Of a stretch of 64,000 nt of DNA, positions 23,210 to 33,860 are shown piece by piece; position 1 is the stretch's first letter, and each line of letters begins with the position of its first letter. Under the pieces are notes generated by a model, which ran no database searches, was not told where the DNA came from, and saw only the letters and a list, made by a program, of their open reading frames with translations. The DNA is from Bacteroidota bacterium (GTDB lineage: Bacteria > Bacteroidota > Bacteroidia > Chitinophagales > Chitinophagaceae). The position numbers were made by a program, and so were the translations under genes. Location of the stretch: assembly GCA_016712665.1 (NCBI GenBank), contig JADJQP010000001.1, forward strand, positions 806,001 through 870,000. The letters are read 5' to 3'.

Positions 23210-24205
23210 GTGAGTAAATCAATCACCATATTGGGTAATGGAAGTTGGAGTTCGGCTTTGGCAAAAATTCTAACGGATAATGGGCATCCGATTCATTGGT
23301 GGATGCGCAGCCAAGAAGCCCTAGAAAAGTTACAGAGCACTTCACACAATCCACATTATCTTACATCGGTTTCCTATAATACCTCTCTCATTGATTTGTG
23401 TTCGAATCTTGAAGAAGCGATTGACAAAGCCGATATAATCATTATCGGAATTCCGTCTGCGTTTGTAGTGGATGTACTAAAGGGTTGTCCTAATAATTGT
23501 TTTGAAAATAAAATAGTTTTGTCTGCCATAAAAGGCATTTTGCCCCATGAAAACGTATTGTTGAATGACTATCTGAGTACCCATTTTCAAGTGGATATCA
23601 ATCGATACGGCTGTATCAGCGGTCCTTGTCATGCAGAGGAAGTAGCCACTGAAAAATTATCGTATTTGACTTTTGCCTCTTCCAATATTGAAGTATCTAA
23701 TGAAACCAGCGCGTTGTTTGAGAATCCGTATTTACATACCATACAAAGCAACGATGTATTTCGCGTGCAATATGCTGCCGTTTTGAAAAATATTTATGCC
23801 TTGGGGGCCGGTATTGCCCATGGTCTTGATTATGGCGATAATTTTTTAAGTGTATACATTACCAATTGTTTCTCCGAATTACAGCAATTTATGGATGTAA
23901 TCAGTACACAAACACAGCACCACTACAACACTAGCGCCTATTTGGGCGATTTATTGGTAACCTGCTATTCGTTGCATAGCAGAAACCGAACGTTTGGCAA
24001 TTTTATTGGCAAAGGCTATAGCGTTAACGCCGCTAAGTTAGAGTTAAATATGGTGGCTGAAGGGTATTTTGCCTCTAAAGGGATCTTTGAAATTTGCGAA
24101 AAAATGAACTATGAACTTCCCATTGTAAACTGCATTTATTCCATTTTATGGAAGCAACAATCCGCGCAGCTCGAATTCAAAAAAATTGAAAATTTGTGCA
24201 GTTAA
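23210..24205 (+). CDS. gpsA: NAD(P)-dependent glycerol-3-phosphate dehydrogenase
   Basis: Reduces dihydroxyacetone phosphate to sn-glycerol 3-phosphate, the backbone of phospholipids. The 331-residue protein begins with the Rossmann motif GNGSWSSALA (residues 9-18), followed by an ISGPCHAEEVA segment and the catalytic region AVLKNIYALGAGIAHG with the conserved lysine. Translation appears to start at a GTG (23210), the only start codon ahead of the Rossmann strand. Length is normal. It is the first gene after a divergent promoter region shared with the serine hydrolase. Confidence 0.93.
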   Translation: MSKSITILGNGSWSSALAKILTDNGHPIHWWMRSQEALEKLQSTSHNPHYLTSVSYNTSLIDLCSNLEEAIDKADIIIIGIPSAFVVDVLKGCPNNCFENKIVLSAIKGILPHENVLLNDYLSTHFQVDINRYGCISGPCHAEEVATEKLSYLTFASSNIEVSNETSALFENPYLHTIQSNDVFRVQYAAVLKNIYALGAGIAHGLDYGDNFLSVYITNCFSELQQFMDVISTQTQHHYNTSAYLGDLLVTCYSLHSRNRTFGNFIGKGYSVNAAKLELNMVAEGYFASKGIFEICEKMNYELPIVNCIYSILWKQQSAQLEFKKIENLCS

Positions 24206-24226
24206 TTGCGGGATTCACTACCTTTG
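24193..24226 (+). promoter_or_regulatory. Candidate promoter for the 24248 lipoprotein
   Basis: TACCTTTG at 24219-24226 fits the -7 consensus TAnnTTTG, with TTTG at 24193-24196 upstream (22-base spacer). It partly overlaps the end of gpsA and lies 22 bases before the lipoprotein ATG. Confidence 0.4.
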
Positions 24227-24247
24227 CATCAATCAAATTTTTTATAT

Positions 24248-24804
24248 ATGAAAAAGACTATTTTTTCGTCCTTTTTTATGATGGCAAGTACCATACTGCT
24301 CAACACTTCTTGCAATAAAATCAAGGAGGCAGTAAAGCGAATATTACCTTGACCAGCGCCGATATCGAATTTACTATTCCCGAAATCACCAATATCGGCA
24401 CGGTTTCTATTGCAAGCAAAGATGTTTACTTAAATGTAGATAGTATCATCAAAGCCAACAATTCCAAATTGAGTGCGAGTTATATTAAGTCGGTGAATGT
24501 AAAATCGTGTACCCTTACCATGTTGGATGGGGACGCCAACAATAATTTTTCTGCGTTGGAGTCCTGCAAATGCGATTTCTCTTCAAATGTAAATGCTACT
24601 TTGTATACGATTGCCGAAATTACAGGCAATCCCGATGTAGAAGCCTATACAATTGAAATTCCGGTTAATAGTGCCGTGGATTTGAAAGACTATTTCAGTG
24701 CCACCACCTTCACCTATAGTGTTACAGGAACCGCACGTAAAATAACTACCAAGCCCATTCAATGCAAAGCCACCATACGGTACAGCTTGGAGGCAGGGCT
24801 TTAG
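24248..24804 (+). CDS. Lipoprotein of unknown function (frameshifted)
   Basis: Not recognised. The first part encodes a lipoprotein signal peptide (MKKTIFSSFFMMAS..LLNTSC, lipobox cysteine about residue 24) and then runs into a stop at 24353; the following reading frame continues from the A3 run at 24334-24336 (one missing base) as ANITLTSADIEFTIPE to the stop at 24804. The repaired product is about 185 residues, beta-rich, with two internal cysteines near CTLTML and ESCKCD. A promoter-like box precedes it. It is followed closely by the metalloprotease gene on the same strand. Confidence 0.7.
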
Positions 24805-24827
24805 AGGTAGTGAGAAAATAATATCTA

Positions 24828-26114
24828 TTGAAACGTTTTGCACTTTTTTTTTCTTACAGTAGTGTTCATTGAGACGAGTGCTGGTCAGTACTACAAGGAG
24901 TTAGTTGAAACGTTAGCAAAGAATTCTGGAAAGAAGGGTGGAGTTGAACTTATATCGACATTTAGAGAATTAGAATTTTATTCAGGTACCCACATCAAAA
25001 GAACATATGCTACCTAAATTTGGCATTAGCCTATAAAGCGATTAAGAAGCAAGATAGTGTCATACACTATATAGGGAAAGTAACGCAATTTGATTTATTA
25101 ACGGAAATTCATTTTGCTTCCATGAAGTTAAATGCAGAGGATTTGCTGAATTATATCGATTTTTCAAGTAAGGAGTGGCAAATGATTAATTCAAAAAGGA
25201 TTCAACCAATTATCTCAGAGTCGCATTCGAAATTTGAGGAAATAAAATTTCATTTTGAAGATATAAACAACTTTTGGCTGGCCTTTGATAAGGGAGTGCA
25301 AGATTCATTTGCGCGGCGGAAATTAATGAGGGAATATCTCGAATCTCTTTCATACCCCTCAAAGTGCTTTTTTGCCAATGGGTTTAGTGATTCGAAATAT
25401 TTTACAGATTATATTTTCAATAGAAGAAAGTATTTTAGTAGTATTAGAACCCGAACGCTAAATTTAGATTCATCATTTTATCATCACCTCAAAGTGGCAC
25501 TTGACAAAGCGAAACCATTTTTCAAGTCGGCATGTTATAATGACATTTATTTCACTATTGGAACAATGCATGATCCTATTGCAATGTTTGAGACCGGTGT
25601 GTTGGTAGTTCCGATTAATTTTTATGCACTTGATGACAAAACTAACCTGGAAGAGTTAACAATCTACGAACAGCGTATTACGAAAAGTATTAATTATTTA
25701 CCTGCATGTATAATACATGAATTGACCCATCCGAATCAGAATTTATCAGCAAGTAATTATCTACTAAGTGAAGCAATAAGTGAGGGGATGGCTGATTATT
25801 TTGCAGAGTATTTTACTGGTCTGTATTTACGAGAATACGTGACAACTTGGACCCAGGGGAAAGTCCGATATTGGTGGAATAAATTTAAAATTGCAGAGTA
25901 TAAAACCAAAGACACAACTTTTTTTCCTTTTGTACTTGAAGAAATTACAGAGAATCATCCAATTCATATTTCAACTTATTTTGGATATCAGATTTGCAAA
26001 AAGTATGTTTCCAATAAAAGCAATGGCTTGCAAAAATTGCTGAGAGAAAAGCGTTCAAGAGCTATCTTGTTAGAAAGCCTTTGGGAACAGTATGTTTCGA
26101 CCCTAAGTCTTTAA
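24828..26114 (+). CDS. Secreted HExxH zinc metalloprotease, DUF2268-like (frameshifted twice)
   Basis: A putative exported zinc protease. The motif IIHELTH (first histidine codon at 25716) provides two zinc ligands and the catalytic glutamate, and SEGMADYFAEYF about 25 residues later supplies the likely third ligand, as in DUF2268-type gluzincins. The intact reading begins at a TTG at 24828: MKRFALFFLTVVFIETSAGQ is a good signal peptide if one T is dropped from the T9 run at 24844-24852. A second break near 25013-25018 (one missing base) joins RTYATYN to LALAYKAIKK. Repaired length is about 428 residues. The N-terminal half is helical and unrecognised. Confidence 0.7.
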
Positions 26115-26192
26115 GGTGAAATTCATTTTTTCACAAAAAATAAAGAATAAAAAAAATCATTCTAGTTCAATGTATTGTAACTTGCGTACTCT

Positions 26193-29100
26193 ATGAATAA
26201 TTACCAATTACTCATTGCCAGGCTCGACGCCTTTGTTCGGAAGTATTATGCCAATAAGTTGATTAAGGGATTCCTCATTTTTTTGGCCGCTGCTATTGCC
26301 TTCTATTTGTTTGCCAGTTTGGGCGAATACTATTTCTATTTCCCTTCGTGGTTGCGATATACCCTTTTATTTTCTTTTATAGGTATTGGTGGTTTTGCCC
26401 TCATTTACCTAATTATCATTCCCTTGCTTCAAATGCAAAAACTTGGTAATGTTATTTCGCACGAAAAAGCAGCTGAAATCATCGGCACGCATTTTCCGGA
26501 GGTACAGGATAAATTGCTGAATGTACTGCAGCTCAAACAAGGTTTGCACAATACCATCAGTAAGGAATTGATAGAGGCAAGTATTGAACAAAAAACAAAG
26601 GATTTAACACCTGTTCCTTTTCAATCGGCTGTTAATTTTGCCACCAACAAGCGCTATGTGCCTTTTGTACTGCCACCGGTTTTGGCGCTTATTTTCATGC
26701 TGTTTGCCGCACCCAATATATTTAGAGAGTCGGGTCAAAGGTTGCTATCCCCATCTAAAAAATTTATTCCGAAAGCCCCCTTTACCTTTAGCTTATTGAA
26801 TAAGTATTTGAATGTGGCGCAGTTTGAGAATATTGAAATTCAAATGAAGACGGAAGGAAAAACCATTCCCGAAAATGTCCTGATTCAAGCAAATGGGCAG
26901 GAAATCATGATGCAAAAGGGACGATAATGTGTTTACGCACACCTTTTTTAAGGTGGCCAAAAACATTGAATTCTCATTTGTTGCATCCGGTTTTGAAAGC
27001 GAAAAACTTCTTATTAAAACCTTGTCCAAGCCACTTATTAAACAATTTAAAGTGTCGGTCGATTATCCGGATTATACCGGTCGCAAAGATGAAATGTTGG
27101 ATAATATCGGCGATATCATTGCTCCACAAGGCACTACGCTTCGCTGGGTTTTTAATACCGAACATACCGATCATTTGGTATTTGCATTAGGGAACGCAGC
27201 AGGTGTTGAAATGCCCAAACAAATGAATCAGTTTTTTTACAGCTATCGATTTATGAAAGATACTTCATACAATATCATTATCTCCAATAATCAGATTCAA
27301 AAAAAGGACACTATGCATTATGCTGTATCGGTAATACCCGATCAGTTTCCATCCATTAATGTGCAACAATACAATGATTCATTGACCGAAAATTTTGTGC
27401 TCTTTGTAGGCGAGGCAGGCGACGACTATGGCATAAAAAGTGTGGCTTTACATTACAATATTCAAAAAACCAATGAAAAAGGAGAGCCGGTAGGCGCCCT
27501 AAAAAGTGGAGCCATGCCGGTTAGCATTACAGCTGGAACGTCTACCCAGTTTAATCAGTTTCTTGATCTCGAACAGCTCCATTTGAATGCAGGCGATAAG
27601 CTTAGCTACTATTTTTCAGCCTGCGATAATGACGGAGTGAATGGTAGTAAATGCACCAAAAGCGCCACCTTTACGTATGAAAAACCTACCGCAAAAAAAC
27701 TCGATTCTTTAATTGAAAAAAATCAAGAGCAGGTAACAAAAGATGTGAACAATGCCGCCAAACAAAACGACAAAATAGAAAAGGAAATCAAACAGATGCA
27801 AGAAAAACTCTTGCAAAAGAATGAACTCGATTGGCAAGACCAAAAGGCAATGGAAGAATTGATGGAGCGAAATGAAAACATGCAAAAGCAAATTGAAAAT
27901 ATTCAAAAAAAGTTTGAACAAAATAATAAACAAGCCAAAGAGAAAGAGTATTCAGATGAGCTAAAGGAAAAACAGGAGAATATGGAGAAACTGCTCGACG
28001 AACTAAAGAAGAACGAACTCAACGAACGGATGAAAAAAATGGAAGAGTTGATGAAGATGCTTAATAAAGATAAGTTGATGGAGCAGCTGAAGCAAATGGA
28101 GCAAGACAATGAGGTGATGGAAAAAGATTTGGATCGAGTGGTGGAAATGATGAAGCAGCTGGAGCGTGATATGCGATTGGAAGATATCGCCAAAAAGGCC
28201 GAAGAGCTTGCCAAAAAGCAAGATGAATTAAATAAAAAGAACGACAACAATGCACTCAGCAAAGACGAATTGAAAAAGCAACAGGATGCTCTTAATAAGG
28301 AAATGGAAGACATTAAAAAGGACATTGCACAGCTGGAAAAAGTGAATGAAAGCATGAAGAATAAGATGGATATGAGTGACATGAAAAAAGATGAAGCAGT
28401 GGCATCAGAAAGTATGTCTAAAAGCTCCAATCAATTAAGTAGCGGTGATAAATCAGGAGCCTCCAAGTCGGGAAAAAATGCCAAGGAAGCCCTTGAAAAG
28501 ATGGCACAAAAAATGAAAGAAGCAGCAGGTGGTGGAGGCCCCGACCAAATTGAAGTGGATATCAAAGCCACCCGTCAAATATTGCAGAACCTAATCAGGA
28601 TGTCCTTTTCACAAGAGGATTTGATTAATGTAGTCAAGAAAACGTCTATAGCTGATCCAAAGTATGTGGAAAATACCCAGCAACAAAATAAACTGAAAAA
28701 GGACAGTAAAATGATAGCCGACAGTTTGTTCGCACTTAGTAAGCGCCTTCCAAAATTAGCCTCTACTGTGAATAAGGAAATTGATGCAGTCAATCGCAAT
28801 ATGGAAAGTGCTATTAATTATTTGGAGTTTAGAGCAGTACCCCAAGCTACTTCTAACCAGCAATATGTAATGACCGGTGCCAATAATCTCGCATTGATGC
28901 TCAATGAAGTTTTGCAGCAATTGATGCAACAACAAGCCGAAAGCCAAAGCCAGGCAAGTGGTTCATGTAGCAAACCTGGAAGTAAACCGGGTAAAAAGCC
29001 CGGCAAAAAACCGGGAAAAGGTGCAGGTATGCAATTGGGAGATGTAATTTCGCAACAACAAAAACTCGGAGATGCTATGAAGCAACTCATGGACAAAATG

Positions 29101-29643
29101 GCTAAGAAAGGTAAAGACGGAGAAGGGAAGGAAGGGAAGCAAGGACAGGGCAAGGAAGGCAAAAAACCGGGAGAAAATGGAAGTGGAGGCGGTAGTGGCG
29201 GTCAGGGCGAGCAATCGCAAGGGGAGTCCGAACAGATGGCCCGCATCGCTGCACAACAATCTGCTTTGCGCAAACAATTGAATGATATTAATAACGAATT
29301 GCGCAAGGAAGGAAAGAGTAGCGAAACCCTCAATAAAATACAACAAGATATGGATCGCAATGAAACGGATATTGTGAATAAGCGTTTGACCAATGAAATC
29401 TTGAATCGCCAATCAGAAATTATGAGCCGTTTGTTAGAAGCCAAGGAAGCTATGAGACAACAAGAGCAAGGCGAACAACGCGAATCGAACTCCGCAAAGG
29501 AACTCAATAGAGAAATTCCACAACAGCTGAAGGACATTTTGAAAAGTAAGCAATCTGTTATTGACTATTACAAAACCGTACCCGCCGAACTGAAGCCACA
29601 ATACAAAAAAATGGTAGAGGATTATTATCAGTTGATAAAATAG
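26193..29643 (+). CDS. DUF4175 family membrane/coiled-coil protein (frameshifted)
   Basis: A very large (about 1149 residues) Bacteroidota protein of the DUF4175 family. Two adjacent membrane helices (about residues 22-47 and 52-75) and a third (about 153-175) anchor an extracytoplasmic beta-rich region (to about 500), followed by a long Lys/Glu/Gln-rich coiled coil (about 510-740), a helical domain, a low-complexity GKKPGKKPGK stretch and a Gly/Ser/Glu-rich tail. The frame breaks at the GGG of 26918-26920; deleting one G joins QK to DDNVFTHTFF. Function is not established. The gene stands between the protease and the cytochrome oxidase accessory genes. Confidence 0.85.
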
Positions 29644-29731
29644 TGTTGCCTTGTGGTAATGTCATTCTTAAACCAATAGATTGTGCCAATATAATATTTG
29701 AAATCAACCTTTATCATTCAATATTCATCGT

Positions 29732-29739
29732 TACATTTG
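29732..29739 (+). promoter_or_regulatory. -7 box upstream of the SCO1-like gene
   Basis: TACATTTG matches TAnnTTTG and ends five bases before the ATG at 29744, implying a very short leader. No TTTG at proper -33 spacing is visible. Confidence 0.35.
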
Positions 29740-29743
29740 CGCC

Positions 29744-30454
29744 ATGGCAAATAAAATTAACCTAAAAAGTATCCTTATTGGGGGATTTTTTAGTGCATTT
29801 GTACCCCTGGGTGCTTTTTTGTTTCTCAAGTATAAAGGCCATGACGGGCATATCAAATTACCAAAAACCTATGGCATCGATCGTATTGACAGTCAACAGG
29901 TAGAAGGTAACATGCGTTATGATACTACCTATCATACGGTTGGAGACATCACCCTCATCAACCAGGTAGGTGATACCGTATCTTTGAATGAAACACTAAA
30001 AGGAAAAATACTTATGGTCAATTTCTTTTTTACTTCTTGTGCTACTATCTGTCCCGAATTGAGCAAAAACATGAAACTCCTGAATAGAGCATATCGAAAG
30101 AACGACACGGCTATTCGATTTTTATCAATTAGTGTAGATCCGGAAACAGACTCTGTTGCCCGCCTTCGCCAATATGCCGACAAGCTGGGTGTGAATCATG
30201 ATAAGTGGTTTTTTCTGACAGGGAATAAGCAAGAAATATATGCCTTTGCGCGAAAAGAATTGTTTTTAGATTTGCCCAAAGGTGACGGTGGAAAAGACGA
30301 TTTTATTCACCCCGACCAATTTGTACTCATAGATAAATATCGAAATATTAGAGGCTATTATAATGGACTGGATTCAAATATTGTCAGATTGTGTGCTGAG
30401 GATGCAGCCTACCTGATAGTGGAAAAAAACGCCATCCATGAAAAGAAACGATAA
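29744..30454 (+). CDS. SCO1/SenC family copper chaperone
   Basis: Membrane-anchored thioredoxin-fold protein that delivers copper to, or reduces, the CuA site of cytochrome c oxidase. The 236 residues begin with a membrane anchor (about 8-28); the copper-binding pair is C99-ATI-C103 in FTSCATICPEL, and the third ligand is the histidine in DFIHPDQFVLID. The protein is therefore complete for metal binding. It is followed by a DUF420 gene, which commonly travels with caa3-type oxidase genes, but the oxidase subunits themselves are not in the window. Confidence 0.93.
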   Translation: MANKINLKSILIGGFFSAFVPLGAFLFLKYKGHDGHIKLPKTYGIDRIDSQQVEGNMRYDTTYHTVGDITLINQVGDTVSLNETLKGKILMVNFFFTSCATICPELSKNMKLLNRAYRKNDTAIRFLSISVDPETDSVARLRQYADKLGVNHDKWFFLTGNKQEIYAFARKELFLDLPKGDGGKDDFIHPDQFVLIDKYRNIRGYYNGLDSNIVRLCAEDAAYLIVEKNAIHEKKR

Positions 30455-30551
30455 ATACTAATTACAACCATTCTTTCTAGGTAAAGATTAAAGGGAAAAA
30501 TCTAAAAAAGTATACACAAAGCAACCATTTTTCAAAACAATACAATCCTTT

Positions 30552-31133
30552 ATGAAAGCAGCATTACAACAAAACGATCGGAAGGCACATTGGCTGATCT
30601 GGATATTTTCCTCCATTGTTTTTCTGGCAGTAACGGTTCTCGATCGAATTACGTTGGATATTCACTTAGGTTTTGACCCCCATATCTTTGCCAAATTAAG
30701 CGCCTTGGTGAATTCCCTAGTAGCAGTTTTGCTTGTGGTTGCATTGGTTTTTGTAAAGAAACGAAAACTAGAATTGCACAAAAATACGATGCTGTTTACC
30801 ATGATGTTGTCGGTACTCTTTTTAGTGTTTTATATAGCCCATCATCTGTTTACCGGCGAAACTAAGTATGGAGATCTCAACCATGATGGATCGTTGAGCG
30901 ACGATGAAAAAGGATTGGCCGGAGCCTTGAGATATGTTTATTATTTTATTATCAGTACCCATATTGTTTTGGCAGGTATTGTGATGCCCTTTGTATTATA
31001 CAGTGCGTATCGCGGCCTAACGGCTGAGTACGCACAACATAAGAAATTGGTGCGTTTTACCTTTCCTATTTGGCTGTATGTGGCTGTCACCGGTGTTTTG
31101 GTGTACATCATGATTTCTCCTTTCTATACTTAA
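30552..31133 (+). CDS. DUF420 membrane protein
   Basis: A 193-residue integral membrane protein with hydrophobic helices at about 15-33, 49-72, 84-103, 131-156 and 170-190, matching DUF420 (family YozB/CtaM-like) proteins found with SCO and cytochrome oxidase assembly genes. Histidine residues in the helices (HHLFTGETKYG, STHIVLAG) are typical. An unusual acidic loop (GDLNHDGSLSDDEKG, about 116-130) looks like a calcium-binding EF-hand loop. It lies between the SCO1-like and flavin reductase genes. Confidence 0.85.
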   Translation: MKAALQQNDRKAHWLIWIFSSIVFLAVTVLDRITLDIHLGFDPHIFAKLSALVNSLVAVLLVVALVFVKKRKLELHKNTMLFTMMLSVLFLVFYIAHHLFTGETKYGDLNHDGSLSDDEKGLAGALRYVYYFIISTHIVLAGIVMPFVLYSAYRGLTAEYAQHKKLVRFTFPIWLYVAVTGVLVYIMISPFYT

Positions 31134-31149
31134 TCGCCCGGTTAATACA

Positions 31150-31868
31150 ATGAGTAACTTGGAATGGCACACTCGTAACGTGGTGGAAATTCTTGACGAA
31201 ACACCCAATACGCGTCGCTTATTTATTGAAGTGCCATCCGTACAGCGTTTTGATTTTACTCCCGGTCAATTTGTGACCCTTAATTTGCCAATCTCTGAAA
31301 AGAAAAACAAGCGACTTCGCAGTTATTCCATATCCTCAGCACCTGATGCTTCCAATAGGTTTGAGTTGATTATTGTGCTGGTAGATGATGGAAGCGGCTC
31401 TCATTATATTTTTAATAATCTAACGGTGGGAGACGAAGTTGTTTTTAGAGGTCCGAGCGGAGTTTTTTTATTGCCCGAAAAAATGGAACAAGATCTTTTT
31501 ATGATTTGCACGGGTACCGGCATTGCTCCGTTTAGAAGTATGATTCAGTATGTATTGAAGGAGGGAAAACCCAGCAAAAATATTTTTTTAGTTTTCGGAA
31601 CCCGAACAAAAAGTGATTTGCTTTATCATACTGAAATGAATGAACTGCAACAGAATTACCCGCAGTTTCATTATATACCGGTTCTCTCTCGCGAAGACTG
31701 GGATGGCAAAACCGGATATGTCCACGCAGCTTATAAAGAAATTGCGATCCATACACCTCAAGCCCACTTTATGATATGCGGGTGGAAAAAATGGTGGATG
31801 AGGCCAAAGGTCAATTACTGGAAATGGGATTTGACAAAAAGCAAATTCATTTTGAGTTGTACGGATAA
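31150..31868 (+). CDS. Ferredoxin-NADP reductase-type flavin oxidoreductase (frameshifted)
   Basis: An FAD/NAD(P)-binding reductase of the ferredoxin reductase superfamily, about 239 residues. The FAD-binding RSYSISSAPD motif (about 57-66), the GPSGVFLL phosphate site, the nucleotide-binding CTGTGIAPFRSM and the VFGTRTKSDLLY segment are all present. The frame breaks in the A6 run at 31786-31791; one added A turns the end into CGWKKMVDEAKGQLLEMGFD and a stop at 31866-31868, a typical C-terminus (FELYG). The redox partner is unknown; the gap to the DUF420 gene is 16 bases, suggesting co-transcription. Confidence 0.87.
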
Positions 31869-31904
31869 AATGAAGTATTTTTGTCTGTACAATTATCTCT
31901 TTTG

Positions 31905-33325
31905 ATGAAGAAAATCGCTCTCCTGTCCTTCTTGCTTTTGGCTTTTTTATCGAATCATGCGCAGGGAATTGCCTTTGTGAAAATTGCACAACGGGGAGAT
32001 ACCTATGTTGGCAACAGCTGGAAGGGCAAAGATTCCTTTTTGTTTACCTATATCAACGATACCATCCGTACCGGTTTGCATGCGATTCAGTATTCAGCCA
32101 ATAATACCTGGGACAATTGGTACAAGTATACCTATACCATCAATCCCTTTGGAAAAGTTAGTACTCAGCTACGCGAAAATTGGTCTGCCGGCAATTGGGT
32201 CAACTCCACTCGATACACTTATAATTATGATGCAGATAGTAATAATACCGAAATACTATATGATGTATGGAATGCGAATAACTGGAATCCGACCGGGAAA
32301 ATAGAGTATACAGGTTATAACAATCTACATAAATATCAAAATGAATTGGTTTCCGGTTATTCAGGTGGGTCCTGGGTGTATCAAACTCGAAAAACCTATG
32401 CCTATCTCAATAATGATACCTTAAAATCCGAAGAAGATCGATATACTTGGGATATTCCTTTAAACAATTGGGTCAAATCCGAACGATTATTTTACACGTA
32501 TGTTCAAAATCAGATTGGAAGCATTACCCGCTTTTTACCTGATACCGCAAATATTTGGCAGCCCAAAGAAAATTTGTGTATAGTTATAATTTGGCCCCCT
32601 TACATATTTTAGAATATTTGGCACAAAAGTATGATTCCATTACCAACGTATGGTATGCTACCAACAGAGTTACTTACAGCTATCTCAATAATGTTTTAGA
32701 TAAAACACAAAATGAGGTATATGCAAATAATGCCTGGAATCCTACCGCCAGAGCGCAGTATTTATATAATGAGAATAGCGAATTGTCAGAATATTTCACG
32801 AAACTTTTTAATATCGGCAATTAGGTTAAAAATACGAGAAGCACTTACCTCTACAATAATTCAAAATTGTCGGAAGAAAATAAATTTATTGCCGCTGGAA
32901 ATGCCTGGGAGCAAAACAAAAGACTCACCTATAATTACGATGGAAATAAAAATGTAATTTATGATAAGAATGAAAATGTAGTGGCGGGTAATTTTATTCC
33001 GGTGTCTCAAAATTTTTATTACTATACATCATATGCACTTTCATTTTCAGATCGTATTGCTGCATTTTCGAATTTGATGGTTTACCCTAATCCGGCGCTG
33101 GATAAGCTTACGGTGGAAATAGATGCAAAACAAAACACCCACATTCAAATCAATATTTTAGATACCTACGGCAAGGTGCAACTAGTAATTACACAGCCTG
33201 TTTTCGCGAATCGCAATCAGATTCAAATACCTTGCTCCTCTTTAGGAACCGGATGCTACTTTGCACAAATTATTGATGCCCATTCCGGTAGGCAACAAAT
33301 TGAAAAATTTCAAATCAGCAAATAA
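31905..33325 (+). CDS. Trp/Tyr-rich repeat protein with T9SS type A sorting domain (interrupted)
   Basis: A secreted protein of about 473 residues built of roughly nine repeats of about 36-40 residues with the pattern N.W......TYxYN, then a type A sorting domain (NLMVYPNPALDKLTVEID to FQISK). The signal peptide starts at the ATG of 31905 (MKKIALLSFLLLAFLSNHAQ). The frame shifts at 32569-32572 (one missing base), and in the new frame a TAG at 32822-32824 falls exactly where the repeat has its conserved tryptophan (TGG), after which the frame stays open. No enzyme function is evident; a surface or matrix role is likely. Confidence 0.75.
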
Positions 33326-33643
33326 TGGAACGGTCTTCCGACTTTGAACCCTATTATGCAGTCATCTTTACTTCGATAAAAAAATGAAGAGGCAGAAGGC
33401 TATTCCGAAATGGCCAACTATATACAATTGCTGGCCGAACAACAAGAGGGTTATTTGGGTTTCGAAAGTGCTAGAAATGAGTTAGGAATCTCTGTATCCT
33501 ACTGGAAATCATTAGAAGATATCAAAAATTGGAAACAACAATCAGAACATCAGCTGGCGCAAAAATTTGGGAAAGCAACGTGGTATCGCTTTTACAAAGT
33601 GCGTATCTGCAAAGTTGAAAGAGAGTATGAGTATGGTTCTTAA
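33325..33643 (+). CDS. Antibiotic biosynthesis monooxygenase (ABM) domain protein (frameshifted)
   Basis: A small single-domain protein, about 105 residues after repair, of the ABM/heme-degrading dimeric alpha/beta barrel family. It begins YYAVIFTSIK and continues YSEMANYIQLLAEQQEGYLG, FESARNELGISVSYW, ending with W-Y-R-F-Y-K-V-R-I as in related proteins. An extra A in the A7 run at 33378-33384 breaks the frame. The ATG overlaps the stop of the preceding gene by one base. The substrate is unknown; many family members are quinone or heme monooxygenases or have no known function. Confidence 0.75.
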
Positions 33644-33790
33644 ACTTGATGCCAATGTATTGAATGCAATGGCATCGCTGTACTAGTACCAAAAGATGAC
33701 CGCCCTTTATTTTTTTCCGCCGAACGAATATGCTTTTTAGACAAATTTCGAAAGCCTTGACTTTTTGCTCCACTTTTATGTTAAAGCCTG

Positions 33791-33810
33791 TCCCGATCGA
33801 AACATCGGGA
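33791..33810. repeat. Short inverted repeat between convergent genes
   Basis: TCCCGAT / ATCGGGA, a perfect 7-base stem with a 6-base loop, in the 217-base gap between the ABM gene and the convergent GSCFA gene. No T run follows, so it is not a standard intrinsic terminator; it could be a small dispersed repeat. Confidence 0.45.
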
Positions 33811-33860
33811 ACAAAAGAGGAAATCACTAAGGCTCCAATATTTTAGTTTTTTCTTTTTTA

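Noticed and set aside
27709..29537. Minus-strand open frames inside the DUF4175 gene (Ser/Phe/Leu-rich)
   Set aside because: Antisense of the Lys/Glu/Gln coiled coil gives Phe/Leu/Ser-rich translations by codon complement; no gene features.
33791..33810. Inverted repeat as an intrinsic terminator
   Set aside because: No adjacent T run in either direction, so kept only as an inverted repeat.
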